This document shows, in pieces, positions 32,884 to 42,030 of a stretch of 64,000 nucleotides of DNA; positions within the stretch are counted from its first letter, which is position 1; each line of letters begins with the position of its first letter. The stretch spans positions 62,001-126,000 of the forward strand of contig CAZAEQ010000007.1 in the NCBI GenBank assembly GCA_964484185.1, read 5' to 3'. The notes below the pieces were generated by a model. That model was not told where the DNA came from, searched no databases, and saw only the letters and a list, made by a program, of their open reading frames with translations. The position numbers were made by a program, and so were the translations under genes. This DNA is from F1-120-MAGs238 sp964484185 (lineage in GTDB: Bacteria > Planctomycetota > Phycisphaerae > Phycisphaerales > UBA1924).

Positions 32884-34305
32884 ATGAATTTCAAGATTCA
32901 AAAGATTGTTGTTTGGGGGGGGGCCGCTATTTGTTTGGTTGCAAGCGCATTTCCGACGCTTGCTGTACCGGTCGTGAGCAATAGGCGGGTTCTGGCACGC
33001 TTTGTGAACTCACCTGATGACCCCGCAAACGCCGCGCTTATGTCCCAATACGCCTCATCGATCAAGTGGCGCTCGCAGATGATACCCGGACTCGTAAGCA
33101 TCGATTGCCCTCAACTCAATGCCGCATTGGTAGTCAAGGCACTCGCAGGATCGCCAAATGTCAAATATGCAGAATGCAGTTCTGGCGACACTGAGGCATT
33201 CACTGCTCTCTGTCCAGGTCAGGCCGGAGATGAAGGCCAGTTGCCCCCACTCCCACTCTCTGCTGCCGCCATCTACCAATATCAGTGGGCTTGGAAAAAT
33301 TATGGACAACCGATCGCAGGAGTCGTTGGTACGGCCGGAAGGGACATGAATCTTGAGCAGGCCTGGCAAGTGACAACAGGTGATCCGGAAATCGTTGTTG
33401 CGGTGATTGATGGCATGCTCTCGATCGATCACCCGGCATTGGTGAACTCGCTCTGGACAAACCCAGAGGAAATCGCGGGAGATGGAATTGACAATGATGC
33501 CAACGGAATCGTAGACGATGTGCATGGTGCAAAATTTGCGGAGTTTCCTACAGGTGACCCTCGACCTCCGCAAAACGCAGACGATCACTGGTCGCACGGA
33601 ACGAGTGCTGCTGGACTCATCTTCTCGAACCACGGTTCTGGATTTGCGGGGATTGCCCCAAACTGCCGCCTGATGTCTCTCTCGTTGTATGAGAATGGTG
33701 GTAGTAACGAAACGCAGTACTTCGGCGAGCGCTGCACAAAGGCATTAGACTATGCGCTTTTTAAGAAGGCACGCGTTTCCAGCTTCTCCATCGCGGGCAC
33801 ACTTCCGGCTGCATTCGCGGACCTGCTCGAAATCGCATACCAGCAAAATCACGTCGTTGTTGCTTCCGCTGGGAACTTCAGCAGGAATGTTGACAATAGC
33901 GTACCCGGCAACGGTTTTTACCCCGCGGCATTTTCACTCGATTATCCAGCGGTGATTGGTGTTGCAGCAACCGACAACAACGACTGTCTCGCAGTCTACG
34001 GCATCAGTCCATTTGGCAGCAATTTCGGACCGCAGTCAATCCTTTTAGCCGCACCAGGTTGGCGAAATGTGAGTTTGCGCATGATGCCACATCCAGAGCT
34101 TGGACTGTTCAAATGGTTCGACGGTACATCTGCCGCAGCACCGCACGTTGCCGGCGCAGTTGCATTGCTACTTTCGGTTCACCCGGAATACACCTGCGAT
34201 GATGTCAAAATCAAACTCGCTGGTTCCGGCCGAATCGTGCCCTCCCTCGGCGGAATCACCATCTCGGGCAGGACCCTTGACATTGGAAACCTCATCAACC
34301 CGTGA
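32884..34305 (+). CDS. Secreted subtilisin-like serine protease (S8)
   Basis: This 473-residue extracellular protease has a signal peptide (residues 1-27), an inhibitor-like prosegment (about 30-100) and a subtilase domain. Catalytic residues are D176 (VVAVID), H238 (HWSHGTSAAG) and S416 (FDGTSAAAPH), with oxyanion N331 (SAGN). The DNDANGIVDD loop near residue 204 resembles a calcium site. A run of nine G residues at 32915-32923 lies in the signal-peptide codons. No sorting tail is seen at the C-terminus. The start ATG is preceded by AAGGAGAA. Confidence 0.9.
   Translation: MNFKIQKIVVWGGAAICLVASAFPTLAVPVVSNRRVLARFVNSPDDPANAALMSQYASSIKWRSQMIPGLVSIDCPQLNAALVVKALAGSPNVKYAECSSGDTEAFTALCPGQAGDEGQLPPLPLSAAAIYQYQWAWKNYGQPIAGVVGTAGRDMNLEQAWQVTTGDPEIVVAVIDGMLSIDHPALVNSLWTNPEEIAGDGIDNDANGIVDDVHGAKFAEFPTGDPRPPQNADDHWSHGTSAAGLIFSNHGSGFAGIAPNCRLMSLSLYENGGSNETQYFGERCTKALDYALFKKARVSSFSIAGTLPAAFADLLEIAYQQNHVVVASAGNFSRNVDNSVPGNGFYPAAFSLDYPAVIGVAATDNNDCLAVYGISPFGSNFGPQSILLAAPGWRNVSLRMMPHPELGLFKWFDGTSAAAPHVAGAVALLLSVHPEYTCDDVKIKLAGSGRIVPSLGGITISGRTLDIGNLINP
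32915..32923 (+). repeat. Poly-G tract of nine in the protease signal-peptide codons
   Basis: Nine consecutive G residues encode the end of Trp11, Gly12 and Gly13 and the first base of Ala14. Tracts of this length are prone to slippage; a change of one base would stop translation early. Confidence 0.8.
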
Positions 34306-34311
34306 CTCGGT

Positions 34312-35802
34312 CTACCTCGACTCGGTTGCATCTACTTTTGGCGGGAAAAGGAAGCGAAGCGCTTCGGGCAGGCGCTTGTTCCAGGCGTTTTCGTTGTGGT
34401 GGGCCTCGAGGTCATAGATGAAATTCAGGCGGTCTTTGCCCAGGCCCTGGCCTGCGAGTTGCTTGTTCAGATCCTGGACGCGGGTTGCGAATTGCTTGGA
34501 GAGTTCTTCTTTGCCTTCGCCGCCTTCGTTGCCCCCCACTGCCATGAAGATTTTTGATGGCCAGGTTTTCACTGGGGCAAAGAGCACGGGTGAGAATTCG
34601 TTTTTGCCAAAGCCAAGGGCGGGACTTTCGGCGAGGATTTTTCCGAAGACTTCGGGGTGGGTTGCGCCAGCGTAGAGGGCCATGAGGCCACCGAGGGAAC
34701 TGCCGCCGATTGCGGTGTTTTCGGGGCCGGCCTTGACCCGGAAGGTGCGTTCGACGCGGGGCATAACAGTGTTCATGACCCAGGCGAGAGTTTCTCCGCC
34801 TGCGGGCGTCTGATTATTGATGATGGCTTCTGTAGTCACGGGCGGCACGTATTCAGAAGTGCGGAGAGATCCTGCGTGTTGCAGCCCGACGATGATGGTC
34901 GGCTCCATAGCTTTGTTGTTGATAAGGTTGGTTGCGATTTCATCCATGCCCCACTCGCCAGGTGCGCTCTCGGATTTTTCGAAGAGGTTCTGGCCGTCGA
35001 ACATGTAGATGACCGGGTAAGTTCTGGTCGCATTTGCCGGGTCGTTATAGCCCGGGGGCAACCAGATCAGCGCATCCCGATTGAGGTTTTTTGCTGCTCC
35101 CCCGCCGCCGCGGACGGGCAGGCGGCGGATTTCGCCGGTTGCGGCGAGTGTGCGATAAGGCTCTACATCTCCGACCTTAGGGACTTTGAAATTCGCGACG
35201 ACGAGTTCGATCTGTGCAGGCTCATCGGGCTTGAGCTTTGAAACATCGATCTGCGGCAGCATGCGATTGTCTACATCTTTGCCATCGGCGGTTTGTTCAA
35301 CTTCATCCCAGGTGCCGAGGGTGAATTTGAAATCGACGCCGCGGTCGGGCTTGGGAAGCTTGATACGCCAGCGGCCATCGCTCTGTGCATCCATCTTGTA
35401 GCGAGGGTCGCCAGCGACCCAGCCGGTGATGATTGAGGCGAAGTACATTGGTTTGGAAGATGAAGCTTTCTTGCTTTTGTCTTCGACGATGAGCAGGACG
35501 CCGCCATCCCACTCTTCTGCGCGGATAAGTTTGGGCTGCGCAGCGGCAGGTGCCGGTTCTGTTGCTGGCTGTGGCGCTTTGAGCGAGTGATTTGCCCTGT
35601 TGCCTGCGAGCAGTTCGCCGATGGCGTTTGCGCCAGCGGTTGCACCTGCGCCGGCCCCGACGGGCGGGACATTCATGAGCCGTTCGTTGCCGCGGGTGAG
35701 GGCGAAATACCACATGAGGCTGGCGACGAGGACGGCGGGCATGAGGAAGAAGACCGCCAAGGCGATGCGTTTGGAAGTGGGTTGTTTCATTTCGAGCACC
35801 AT
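34312..35802 (-). CDS. Membrane-anchored esterase, Fes/IroE-like
   Basis: This product of 496 residues has an N-terminal membrane anchor (IALAVFFLMPAVLVASLMWYF) and a linker rich in Ala/Gly. A beta-sandwich region similar to those before enterochelin esterases follows (about 100-230), then an esterase domain with the nucleophile in GGSSLGGLMALYAG and the His in EAHHNENAW. The family includes siderophore and carbohydrate esterases; the substrate here is unknown. ATG at 35802 with AAGGA upstream is chosen. The longer frame to 35868 enters the sodA terminator. Confidence 0.82.
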   Translation of the reverse strand: MVLEMKQPTSKRIALAVFFLMPAVLVASLMWYFALTRGNERLMNVPPVGAGAGATAGANAIGELLAGNRANHSLKAPQPATEPAPAAAQPKLIRAEEWDGGVLLIVEDKSKKASSSKPMYFASIITGWVAGDPRYKMDAQSDGRWRIKLPKPDRGVDFKFTLGTWDEVEQTADGKDVDNRMLPQIDVSKLKPDEPAQIELVVANFKVPKVGDVEPYRTLAATGEIRRLPVRGGGGAAKNLNRDALIWLPPGYNDPANATRTYPVIYMFDGQNLFEKSESAPGEWGMDEIATNLINNKAMEPTIIVGLQHAGSLRTSEYVPPVTTEAIINNQTPAGGETLAWVMNTVMPRVERTFRVKAGPENTAIGGSSLGGLMALYAGATHPEVFGKILAESPALGFGKNEFSPVLFAPVKTWPSKIFMAVGGNEGGEGKEELSKQFATRVQDLNKQLAGQGLGKDRLNFIYDLEAHHNENAWNKRLPEALRFLFPPKVDATESR

Positions 35803-35836
35803 GTGGTAATTCCTTTGAAGCGGGAGGGTATTCCGC

Positions 35837-35871
35837 AAAAAGCAAGCGGGGTGAACGGAAGCGTTCACCCC
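35837..35871 (-). terminator. Rho-independent terminator of sodA
   Basis: On the - strand GGGGTGAACG and CGTTCACCCC form a perfect 10-base-pair stem around CTTC, followed by GCTTGCTTTTT. Confidence 0.85.
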
Positions 35872-35896
35872 GGCGTATAGTTATATATCGAAATAC

Positions 35897-36535
35897 TTAC
35901 TTTGCTGCGCGGGAGAAATTCTCACCGACCGCGCCCCAGTTCACCACATTCCAGAAGCCAGCGAGATAGTCAGCGCGCTTGTTCTGGTGTTTGAGGTAAT
36001 AGGCGTGTTCCCAGACATCGCAGCCCAGGATTGGTGTGCCATCGCAGCCGGAAATTGCTTTGCCCATGAGCGGATTATCTTGATTGGGGGTTGAGCAGAT
36101 GGCGAGTGCTTTGTCGGGCATGACGCAGAGCCAGGCCCAGCCTGAGCCGAATCGGCCCATACCTGCCGCGGCGAATTTCTCCTTAAACCCATCGAAGCTG
36201 CCGAAGGCCTTGGTGATTGCAGCACCAAGATCGCCCGCAGGGGCGCCGCCGCCACCTTTTCCGGGGGGAGCCATGACGGACCAGTACATGGTGTGGTTGA
36301 GATGGCCGCCGGCGTTATTGCGGATCGGGCCCATTTTGTCGGCGGGAAGCTCAGAAATACGACGAACGATTTCCTCAACCGACAGGTTTTCCAGAGCCGT
36401 ACCGACAAGCGCTTTGTTGGCGTTATCGACATAGGCCTGGTGGTGTTTTCCGTGGTGGATCTGCATGGTGAGCGTGTCAATTACCGGCTCAAGTGCATCG
36501 TGGGAATAGGGAAGTGGTGCGAGAGAAAGTGCCAT
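35897..36535 (-). CDS. sodA: Superoxide dismutase, Mn type
   Basis: This product of 212 residues converts superoxide to peroxide and oxygen. Metal ligands lie in QIHHGKHHQAY, GGHLNHTMYW and LGCDVWEHAYYL. Gly in NNAGGHLNH together with Gln in TPNQDNP follows the Mn-enzyme pattern rather than the Fe one, so Mn is preferred. No signal peptide is present, so it is cytosolic. It is transcribed away from the large gap before the sigma-factor gene and has a strong terminator. Confidence 0.92.
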   Translation of the reverse strand: MALSLAPLPYSHDALEPVIDTLTMQIHHGKHHQAYVDNANKALVGTALENLSVEEIVRRISELPADKMGPIRNNAGGHLNHTMYWSVMAPPGKGGGGAPAGDLGAAITKAFGSFDGFKEKFAAAGMGRFGSGWAWLCVMPDKALAICSTPNQDNPLMGKAISGCDGTPILGCDVWEHAYYLKHQNKRADYLAGFWNVVNWGAVGENFSRAAK

Positions 36536-37090
36536 GGGAGAGTCTCCTCGTTATGAACCCTGATTTTTTCCAAACATTAACAACTTGTCCACAATCGTAT
36601 GAACAATCTTCATAGGCCACTTGGCGGCGGGAAACAAATCTGATATCCTGAGGCGGAAACGTAAGTACCGCCAGACAATGAGCTTATTCGGACGTTCGGA
36701 TCAGGTCCAATGTAGAACCATTCCAAGAAGCACACGCGTGCTAAAGGGAACCGGAATTATGGGGACCTTACAACGAACTTTCAATGGGAAATCGTTCCTG
36801 ATTTAGGGCTGTAAAGGCTTTAGGTTAAGGAACAAACAAGGCGGTATATGCGTAAGATGGTGGTCGCACGAGCTCCAGGCGTGGATTTTGGCATTTTTGG
36901 GACTGAAAATATCCCAAACTTCGCTGAAAACCATTGAAGGATCGAAGCTTTGCTCTGCGGACGGCATCGAAGGGAATTGTGGCTGGCAGAACCGAATGGT
37001 TTCGGGTATGCTCGCCACTGGCAAGTGGTATGGCCGCAGGATTGCGGTTATGACCTTCGATGACGGCCTCTCAACAAGAGGAAGACCTTG
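36536..37090. other. 555-base divergent intergenic region
   Basis: No convincing gene is seen between sodA (-) and the sigma-factor gene (+). It must hold promoters for both. A TTTGGGA/TCCCAAA hairpin lies at 36897-36918 without a strong T-run. The length would allow a small RNA or a long leader before the sigma-factor gene, but no known RNA family is recognised. Confidence 0.5.
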
Positions 37091-38338
37091 ATGAGTGAGG
37101 AAAAATCTCAAAAAGGGAATCCGACTAAAGGCAAGGGAGCCAACGTGGAAGCAGCAGTTCTGTCAGTCAAACCGAAAAAAGTCACTATGAAATCACCCGC
37201 CAAAGCCAGTGTCAGCCCGCTTGAGCAGGCTCGTCGCCGCGCCGGTGGCACTGTTGTTATTGCAACCGCCGGAAGTGCGACGGCAAAAGCTGGGGCAAAG
37301 CCCAGCGCCAAGCGTCGTCTGTCTGCGGAAGATGAGCGTTTACTCGCGCAGATTTTGTCATCTGAGCAGGATTTCATTGATAGCCCGGCGTTCTATGAGG
37401 GCGGCGCGGATAACAAGATTTACAACGAAGTTCCCGATGTCCCGAAGCCTGACACGACGTGGTATCACCCCGTCATGGATGATCTCTCGGGCAACGATCG
37501 CAAGCGCTCGGTGAAGAGTGCGCAGCAGGTCATTTTGACCGCAGCCCAGGAAAAGATCCTGTTCCACCAGTTCAATTACGCACGCTACCGCGTGTGGAAA
37601 TTGCAGCAGGAAGTGTGGGAAACCGCAACTCGTCTGCCCACTGGCGAACAGGCCACTGATGTGCTGCGCTGGTATCGCCTCGCGGATCGCATCCGTGAGC
37701 AGATTGCTGAAACCAACCTCGCGCTGGTATTGGCGATGGCCAAGCGTACACGCATGAGCGAAGTTGATTTTGCTGACCTTGTCAGCGAAGGCAACATGGC
37801 ACTGCTCCGCGCGGTCGACAAGTTCGACGCCGGCCGCGGTTACAAGTTCAGCACGTATGCCTGCCGCGCGATTCTGAAAGCATTCAGCCGCCAGGGCATG
37901 AAGCTGAGCAAGTATCGTCAGCGCTTCCCAACGGATTTCGATCCGAAACTTGAACGGTCCAATTTCCTTGAAACCAAGCGTGCTTCGTTTGAGAAGGACG
38001 CCGCGGAAGAAGTGAAGCGGATTGTTCAGGAAAACCGGGCAGAACTGACTGATGTTGAGCGGACAGTGATCGAACATCGCTTCGGCATTGACTCAGGCAT
38101 GCAGGAGAAGCCAATGACTCTGGAGCAGGTTGGCCAGATCATCGGCGTGACCAAAGAGCGCGTTCGTCAGATTCAGAACAAGGCCATGGAGAAGATCCGC
38201 CTTGAACTGGAAGCCAAGTTCCTCGGCAACCGTGCCGCAGAAGAAGCTCAGGCTGCGGCGTTGGCCGCGGAAGCTCAGGCGACATCGGGCAGCAGCCACC
38301 GGATTGATCCGCTGGCGTTCCTGATGATGAACAACTGA
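37091..38338 (+). CDS. RNA polymerase sigma factor, sigma-70 family
   Basis: This product of 415 residues has a basic, Ala/Lys-rich N-terminal tail of about 75 residues. Region 2 includes NLALVLAMAKRTRMSEVDF, DLVSEGNMALLRAVDKFD and YKFSTYACRAILKAFSR. Region 4 includes LTDVERTVIEHRFG and MTLEQVGQIIGVTKERVRQIQNKA. The segment between is short, so region 3 is reduced. It looks like a group 2/3 factor rather than the primary RpoD, but the primary role cannot be excluded. ATG at 37091 is used; the TTG one codon earlier is less likely. A terminator follows. Confidence 0.88.
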   Translation: MSEEKSQKGNPTKGKGANVEAAVLSVKPKKVTMKSPAKASVSPLEQARRRAGGTVVIATAGSATAKAGAKPSAKRRLSAEDERLLAQILSSEQDFIDSPAFYEGGADNKIYNEVPDVPKPDTTWYHPVMDDLSGNDRKRSVKSAQQVILTAAQEKILFHQFNYARYRVWKLQQEVWETATRLPTGEQATDVLRWYRLADRIREQIAETNLALVLAMAKRTRMSEVDFADLVSEGNMALLRAVDKFDAGRGYKFSTYACRAILKAFSRQGMKLSKYRQRFPTDFDPKLERSNFLETKRASFEKDAAEEVKRIVQENRAELTDVERTVIEHRFGIDSGMQEKPMTLEQVGQIIGVTKERVRQIQNKAMEKIRLELEAKFLGNRAAEEAQAAALAAEAQATSGSSHRIDPLAFLMMNN

Positions 38339-38385
38339 TGCCTGGTTGAATTTTGGGCACAAAATCCTGAAAATGTACTTTCAAA

Positions 38386-38412
38386 GGCCCGGCACCAAGC
38401 CGGGTCTTTTTC
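38386..38412 (+). terminator. Rho-independent terminator after sigma-factor gene
   Basis: GCCCGGC and GCCGGGT pair around ACCAA, followed by CTTTTTC. Confidence 0.85.
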
Positions 38413-38604
38413 TATTGGGGATCGACGAATTTGTTGTTTTACAAGGTGGTTCTGGACATTCGACCAGAACCGAATGCACTCAGGAAGCGAACCTCTCATG
38501 AGTGAGGAAGGTGCGTGCCTTCCGCGCTGCTCATTGCGCACAGAGCGATTTGTGCTTTAACTTTGAGCCGCTGAAGGTTCCTTCAGTGGTCTTTGGAGGC
38601 TATC

Positions 38605-39858
38605 TTGTCAACTATTGAGACACCATCTGTTACGCCATCAGCTTCTGGTGCGGGCGAGACGGTCTCCGGGAGTTCGAAAACGATGAGCCATCACAAATCC
38701 GACGGCCCCAGCGGCCACGTCACGCTCGATCCTGATCGCAAGCACGATCCACATGAGACGCGGTTTGGCAAGTTTTTGCAGGCAGCGATCCAGCTCAAAG
38801 CATCTGACTTGATCATGAAGACGGACCAGCCGCCGAAGCTGCGTGTGCGCGGTTCGCTCAAGCCGCTGGATACACCTCCGATTTCGATGGAGGAGTTTCT
38901 TTCGATCACCAAGCACATTCTGACAGAAGAACAAATCGAGGATTTGCACAAGTTCGGCTCGGTCGACTTTGCGTATGACTACGACAAGCACAATCGATTC
39001 CGCGTCAATTTGTTCCAGGCCCGCGGCAAGCTTTCGGTCGCAGCGCGTTTGATTACCAGCCATATTCGTAAGTTTGATGAGCTGTATCTGCCGCCGATCA
39101 TGGAAGATATCGCGCTGCAGCCCAACGGCATCGTGTTGCTCTGCGGCGTGACCGGTTCAGGCAAGTCTACAACGATCGCGGCGATGCTCGATCTGACAAA
39201 TGAACGCAAGCCGGTTCACATCGTGACGATCGAAGATCCGATCGAATACATCTTCGAGGATAAGAAAGCCACGATTAACCAGCGGGAAATCGGCATTGAC
39301 TGCCTGGACTTCAAGATCGCACTGCGAGCGTTGGTGCGTGAAAATCCTGACGTCGTGCTGGTCGGCGAAATGCGCGATAATGAAACGTTCCACGCGGCAT
39401 TGCACGCGGCCGAAACGGGCCACTTGGTGTACGGAACCATCCACGCATCGTCGACCACGCAGTGCTTCAGCCGTATTTATGGTTTGTTCGAAGCAGATGA
39501 AGTCGACGGCGTGCGGCGAATCCTGGCGTATCAGATGCGTGCGTTCGTGTATCAGAAGTTGCTGCCGACACTGCACGAAAACATCCACCGCATTCCCGCG
39601 ATTGAGATTTTGATCAACAACGCGGTTGTGCGCAAGCAGATCCTGGAATCGCGCGAAGGCGAAATTCGTGAATACCTGCGTGCCATCGAAGCCAAGCAAC
39701 AGGGCATGATCGACTTCAACGATCACCTTGTGGAACTGGTGGAGAAGGAGTTCATCCACATTCGTATTGCGGAAGAGGTTTCGCCAAACGTGGAAGACTT
39801 CCGCATGCAGATGCGTAAGCGTGCGGGCGGAACTCAGGCTGCGCCGGCGAAGCGGTAG
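38605..39858 (+). CDS. PilT-type ATPase (copy 2)
   Basis: This 417-residue secretion-superfamily ATPase has Walker A GVTGSGKST, the Asp box VTIEDPIEYIFEDKKATINQ, Walker B DVVLVGEMRDNET and the His box AETGHLVYGTIHASS. All are intact, so it should be an active PilT-like motor. It differs from copy 1 by an N-terminal Ser/Lys-rich tail of about 50 residues. TTG at 38605 is chosen as start because GGAGG lies five bases upstream. It is followed by a degenerate GspE-like gene and a CvpA-like gene. Confidence 0.88.
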   Translation: MSTIETPSVTPSASGAGETVSGSSKTMSHHKSDGPSGHVTLDPDRKHDPHETRFGKFLQAAIQLKASDLIMKTDQPPKLRVRGSLKPLDTPPISMEEFLSITKHILTEEQIEDLHKFGSVDFAYDYDKHNRFRVNLFQARGKLSVAARLITSHIRKFDELYLPPIMEDIALQPNGIVLLCGVTGSGKSTTIAAMLDLTNERKPVHIVTIEDPIEYIFEDKKATINQREIGIDCLDFKIALRALVRENPDVVLVGEMRDNETFHAALHAAETGHLVYGTIHASSTTQCFSRIYGLFEADEVDGVRRILAYQMRAFVYQKLLPTLHENIHRIPAIEILINNAVVRKQILESREGEIREYLRAIEAKQQGMIDFNDHLVELVEKEFIHIRIAEEVSPNVEDFRMQMRKRAGGTQAAPAKR

Positions 39859-40122
39859 TCGAAGAAGGGCGGGGCCGCCTCATGGTCCCGTTCTGTTCGG
39901 TGGTAGGTTTTGGATTGCCTGCATTTGCGGGGAACTCCCGCGAATGCCGCGGATCGTGTATATTGACAGGGTTGAATATTCGCTTCCTAAGAACGGGTTG
40001 CGAACAATTGGAAGTTAGGATTTGTGCGGGTGCCCGATGGCCCGCGTGTGGTATTTTTCTCGGTAGATTGACTGGTTGAACAAGCACGTCTGACGTATTG
40101 CGGCAGGCGATGGAGTCTCTGG
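39859..40122 (+). other. 264-base gap before the GspE-like gene
   Basis: No gene is seen in this stretch. It could hold a promoter for the downstream gene, since no terminator is evident after the PilT-type gene. Confidence 0.4.
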
Positions 40123-41955
40123 ATGCTGGATCTCGCTGTCAGGGTATCTGCACTTGTGGTCGAATGTGCTCCGGCGCAGTTTGGCTCGTCGGTCAGTTCA
40201 TTTTCACCATCAGTGACGCTTGCGGATGGAGCGTTAACACTGGTTTCGCCATGGAAGCCTCTGCTGCTCCTGTTGCCCATTATGCCTTGGGCATACGTGT
40301 GCTCGAAAGTGTTTGACAAGTTCACTGCGCAGTATCACCTGTCGCGTGAGAAGTGGAACACGATCAACCTGATCTGGGGAACGCTTGCGTTCCTGATCGC
40401 GGTGGCGATGCCGATCCAGGAATCGTGGGCGATCTTTGTGTCGGTCGCGGTTCAATCGTTGTTGCTCTTTGCGAACATCTTTGTGTTTATGAAAGTGAAC
40501 AACCAGGATGAGCGCCTTCCTGATGGACGTCAGCTGAAGTGGAGCGATCTGTTCGCTGGAAACGCTGACAAGAAGAAGAAGTCCACGAAAGAGACAAAAG
40601 ACCAGAAGGGCGGCGGGTCTGAGCTGGTTGTCCGCGGCACCGACAAGATTGCCATCGTGGTCCCAGCACGGGAAACACCGGAATTTGCGATGCGGCTGGC
40701 GGCGGAAAAACTCGTATTGAGCGCGCTTGATCTGCGAGCATCTCAGGTCGATCTGATTCCGACCGGGAAAGATCCTGCGTATGCGGTTTCGTACCTTGTA
40801 GACTCGGTGCGTCAGACTGGCGAATCGATGCCCGCCGCGGATGCGATGAAACTGATTGATTTCTGGAAGACCGCGGCGAAGCTTGATGTTGCGGATCGCC
40901 GCAAACGGCTCGTCGGCGATTGCCGGGTTGAGAAGGGTACCGACACCAAGTTGTTGCGGGTGATCTCTTCGGGCTCGCAGCAGGGTGTGCGACTTTCGAT
41001 CATTGTTGAACCCGAGAAGGCGGTTCGCCGCAATCTTGAGCAATCGGGATTGATGGAACAGCAGATTGCTGAGTTGAAAGCGATCGTGGCTGATGGCAAG
41101 GGCGTGGTTCTGCTTTCAGCGCCTGCAGATCAGGGTCGCACGACGACGATGTACATGGTTCTCCGCATGCACGATGCGTACACAAGCAATGTGCAGACGG
41201 TTGAAGTTGATGTTCAGGATTCACTCGAAGGGGCGAGACAGAACAAGTTTGATCCGGGCCAGCCCGATGGACCTGAGTACTTCACGCTGGTGCGGTCGAT
41301 CTTGCGTCGTGATCCCAACGTGGTTGCGGTGGCAGAACTTCCGGATACGGCAACGGCGAAGGAAATTGCGAAGGTTGATCCAGAGCGGACACGAATTTAC
41401 ACATCGATTCCTGCTGATAACGCCATGGCGGCGATCATGGGATACGTCGGCGCGGTGGCTGATGCTGAGGCGGCGGGCAAGACGCTGCGAGGCGTTGTGT
41501 CACAGAAGCTGATGCGGAAGCTCTGCGGTAATTGCAAGCAGGCCTATCAGCCGACGCCGGATGTCTTGAAGAAGCTGGGATTGCCAGCGGACAAGGTGAA
41601 GCAGTTGTTCAAGAAGGGCGGCCAGGTTTTGATCAAGAACAAGCCGGAGATCTGTCCGGCGTGTAAGGGCTCAGGGTATTTTGGAGCTGAAGGCATCTTT
41701 GAGGTGTTCCAGCTTGATGATGCGTGCCGCGATCGCATTAAGCAGAAGGACTTTGTGGGACTCAAGGGCGAGCTTCGTAAGAGGCAGCTCCCCAGCATGC
41801 AGCAGTCAGCACTTCGTCGCGCGATCGATGGCACGACCAGCGTTGAAGAAGTGGTTCGTATTACAAGTGATGGGAAAGAGGGAGCTGGCGGAACTGGGAC
41901 AGCCCAGGCTCCGGCAGTCACACCGGGACCGAAACCAGTTCCGGCGAAGCAGTAG
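40123..41955 (+). CDS. Membrane-anchored GspE/PilB relative with degenerate ATPase motifs
   Basis: This product of 610 residues starts with three predicted membrane helices (about residues 44-60, 80-97 and 100-125) and a Lys-rich linker, which is unusual because GspE/PilB are cytosolic. A secretion-ATPase fold follows. The Walker A position reads SAPADQGRTTT, with the invariant Lys replaced by Arg. The His-box region reads ERTRIYTSIPADNA, lacking both His residues. A Glu equivalent remains in VAVAELPD. The zinc-binding CGNCKQ and CPACKGSGY pairs are kept. It is likely a non-catalytic partner or scaffold. GGAG lies seven bases before the ATG. Confidence 0.8.
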   Translation: MLDLAVRVSALVVECAPAQFGSSVSSFSPSVTLADGALTLVSPWKPLLLLLPIMPWAYVCSKVFDKFTAQYHLSREKWNTINLIWGTLAFLIAVAMPIQESWAIFVSVAVQSLLLFANIFVFMKVNNQDERLPDGRQLKWSDLFAGNADKKKKSTKETKDQKGGGSELVVRGTDKIAIVVPARETPEFAMRLAAEKLVLSALDLRASQVDLIPTGKDPAYAVSYLVDSVRQTGESMPAADAMKLIDFWKTAAKLDVADRRKRLVGDCRVEKGTDTKLLRVISSGSQQGVRLSIIVEPEKAVRRNLEQSGLMEQQIAELKAIVADGKGVVLLSAPADQGRTTTMYMVLRMHDAYTSNVQTVEVDVQDSLEGARQNKFDPGQPDGPEYFTLVRSILRRDPNVVAVAELPDTATAKEIAKVDPERTRIYTSIPADNAMAAIMGYVGAVADAEAAGKTLRGVVSQKLMRKLCGNCKQAYQPTPDVLKKLGLPADKVKQLFKKGGQVLIKNKPEICPACKGSGYFGAEGIFEVFQLDDACRDRIKQKDFVGLKGELRKRQLPSMQQSALRRAIDGTTSVEEVVRITSDGKEGAGGTGTAQAPAVTPGPKPVPAKQ

Positions 41956-42030
41956 CGTTTTGAAGGCTCGTTTGGTTTATTTGGTTTGTTTGCTTTGTTT
42001 GTTCACAGGCGTCCAAAAAGGAACCCTGAC

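Noticed and set aside
35803..35868. GTG start for the esterase at 35868
   Set aside because: It lies inside the sodA terminator stem; ATG at 35802 has a proper ribosome binding site.
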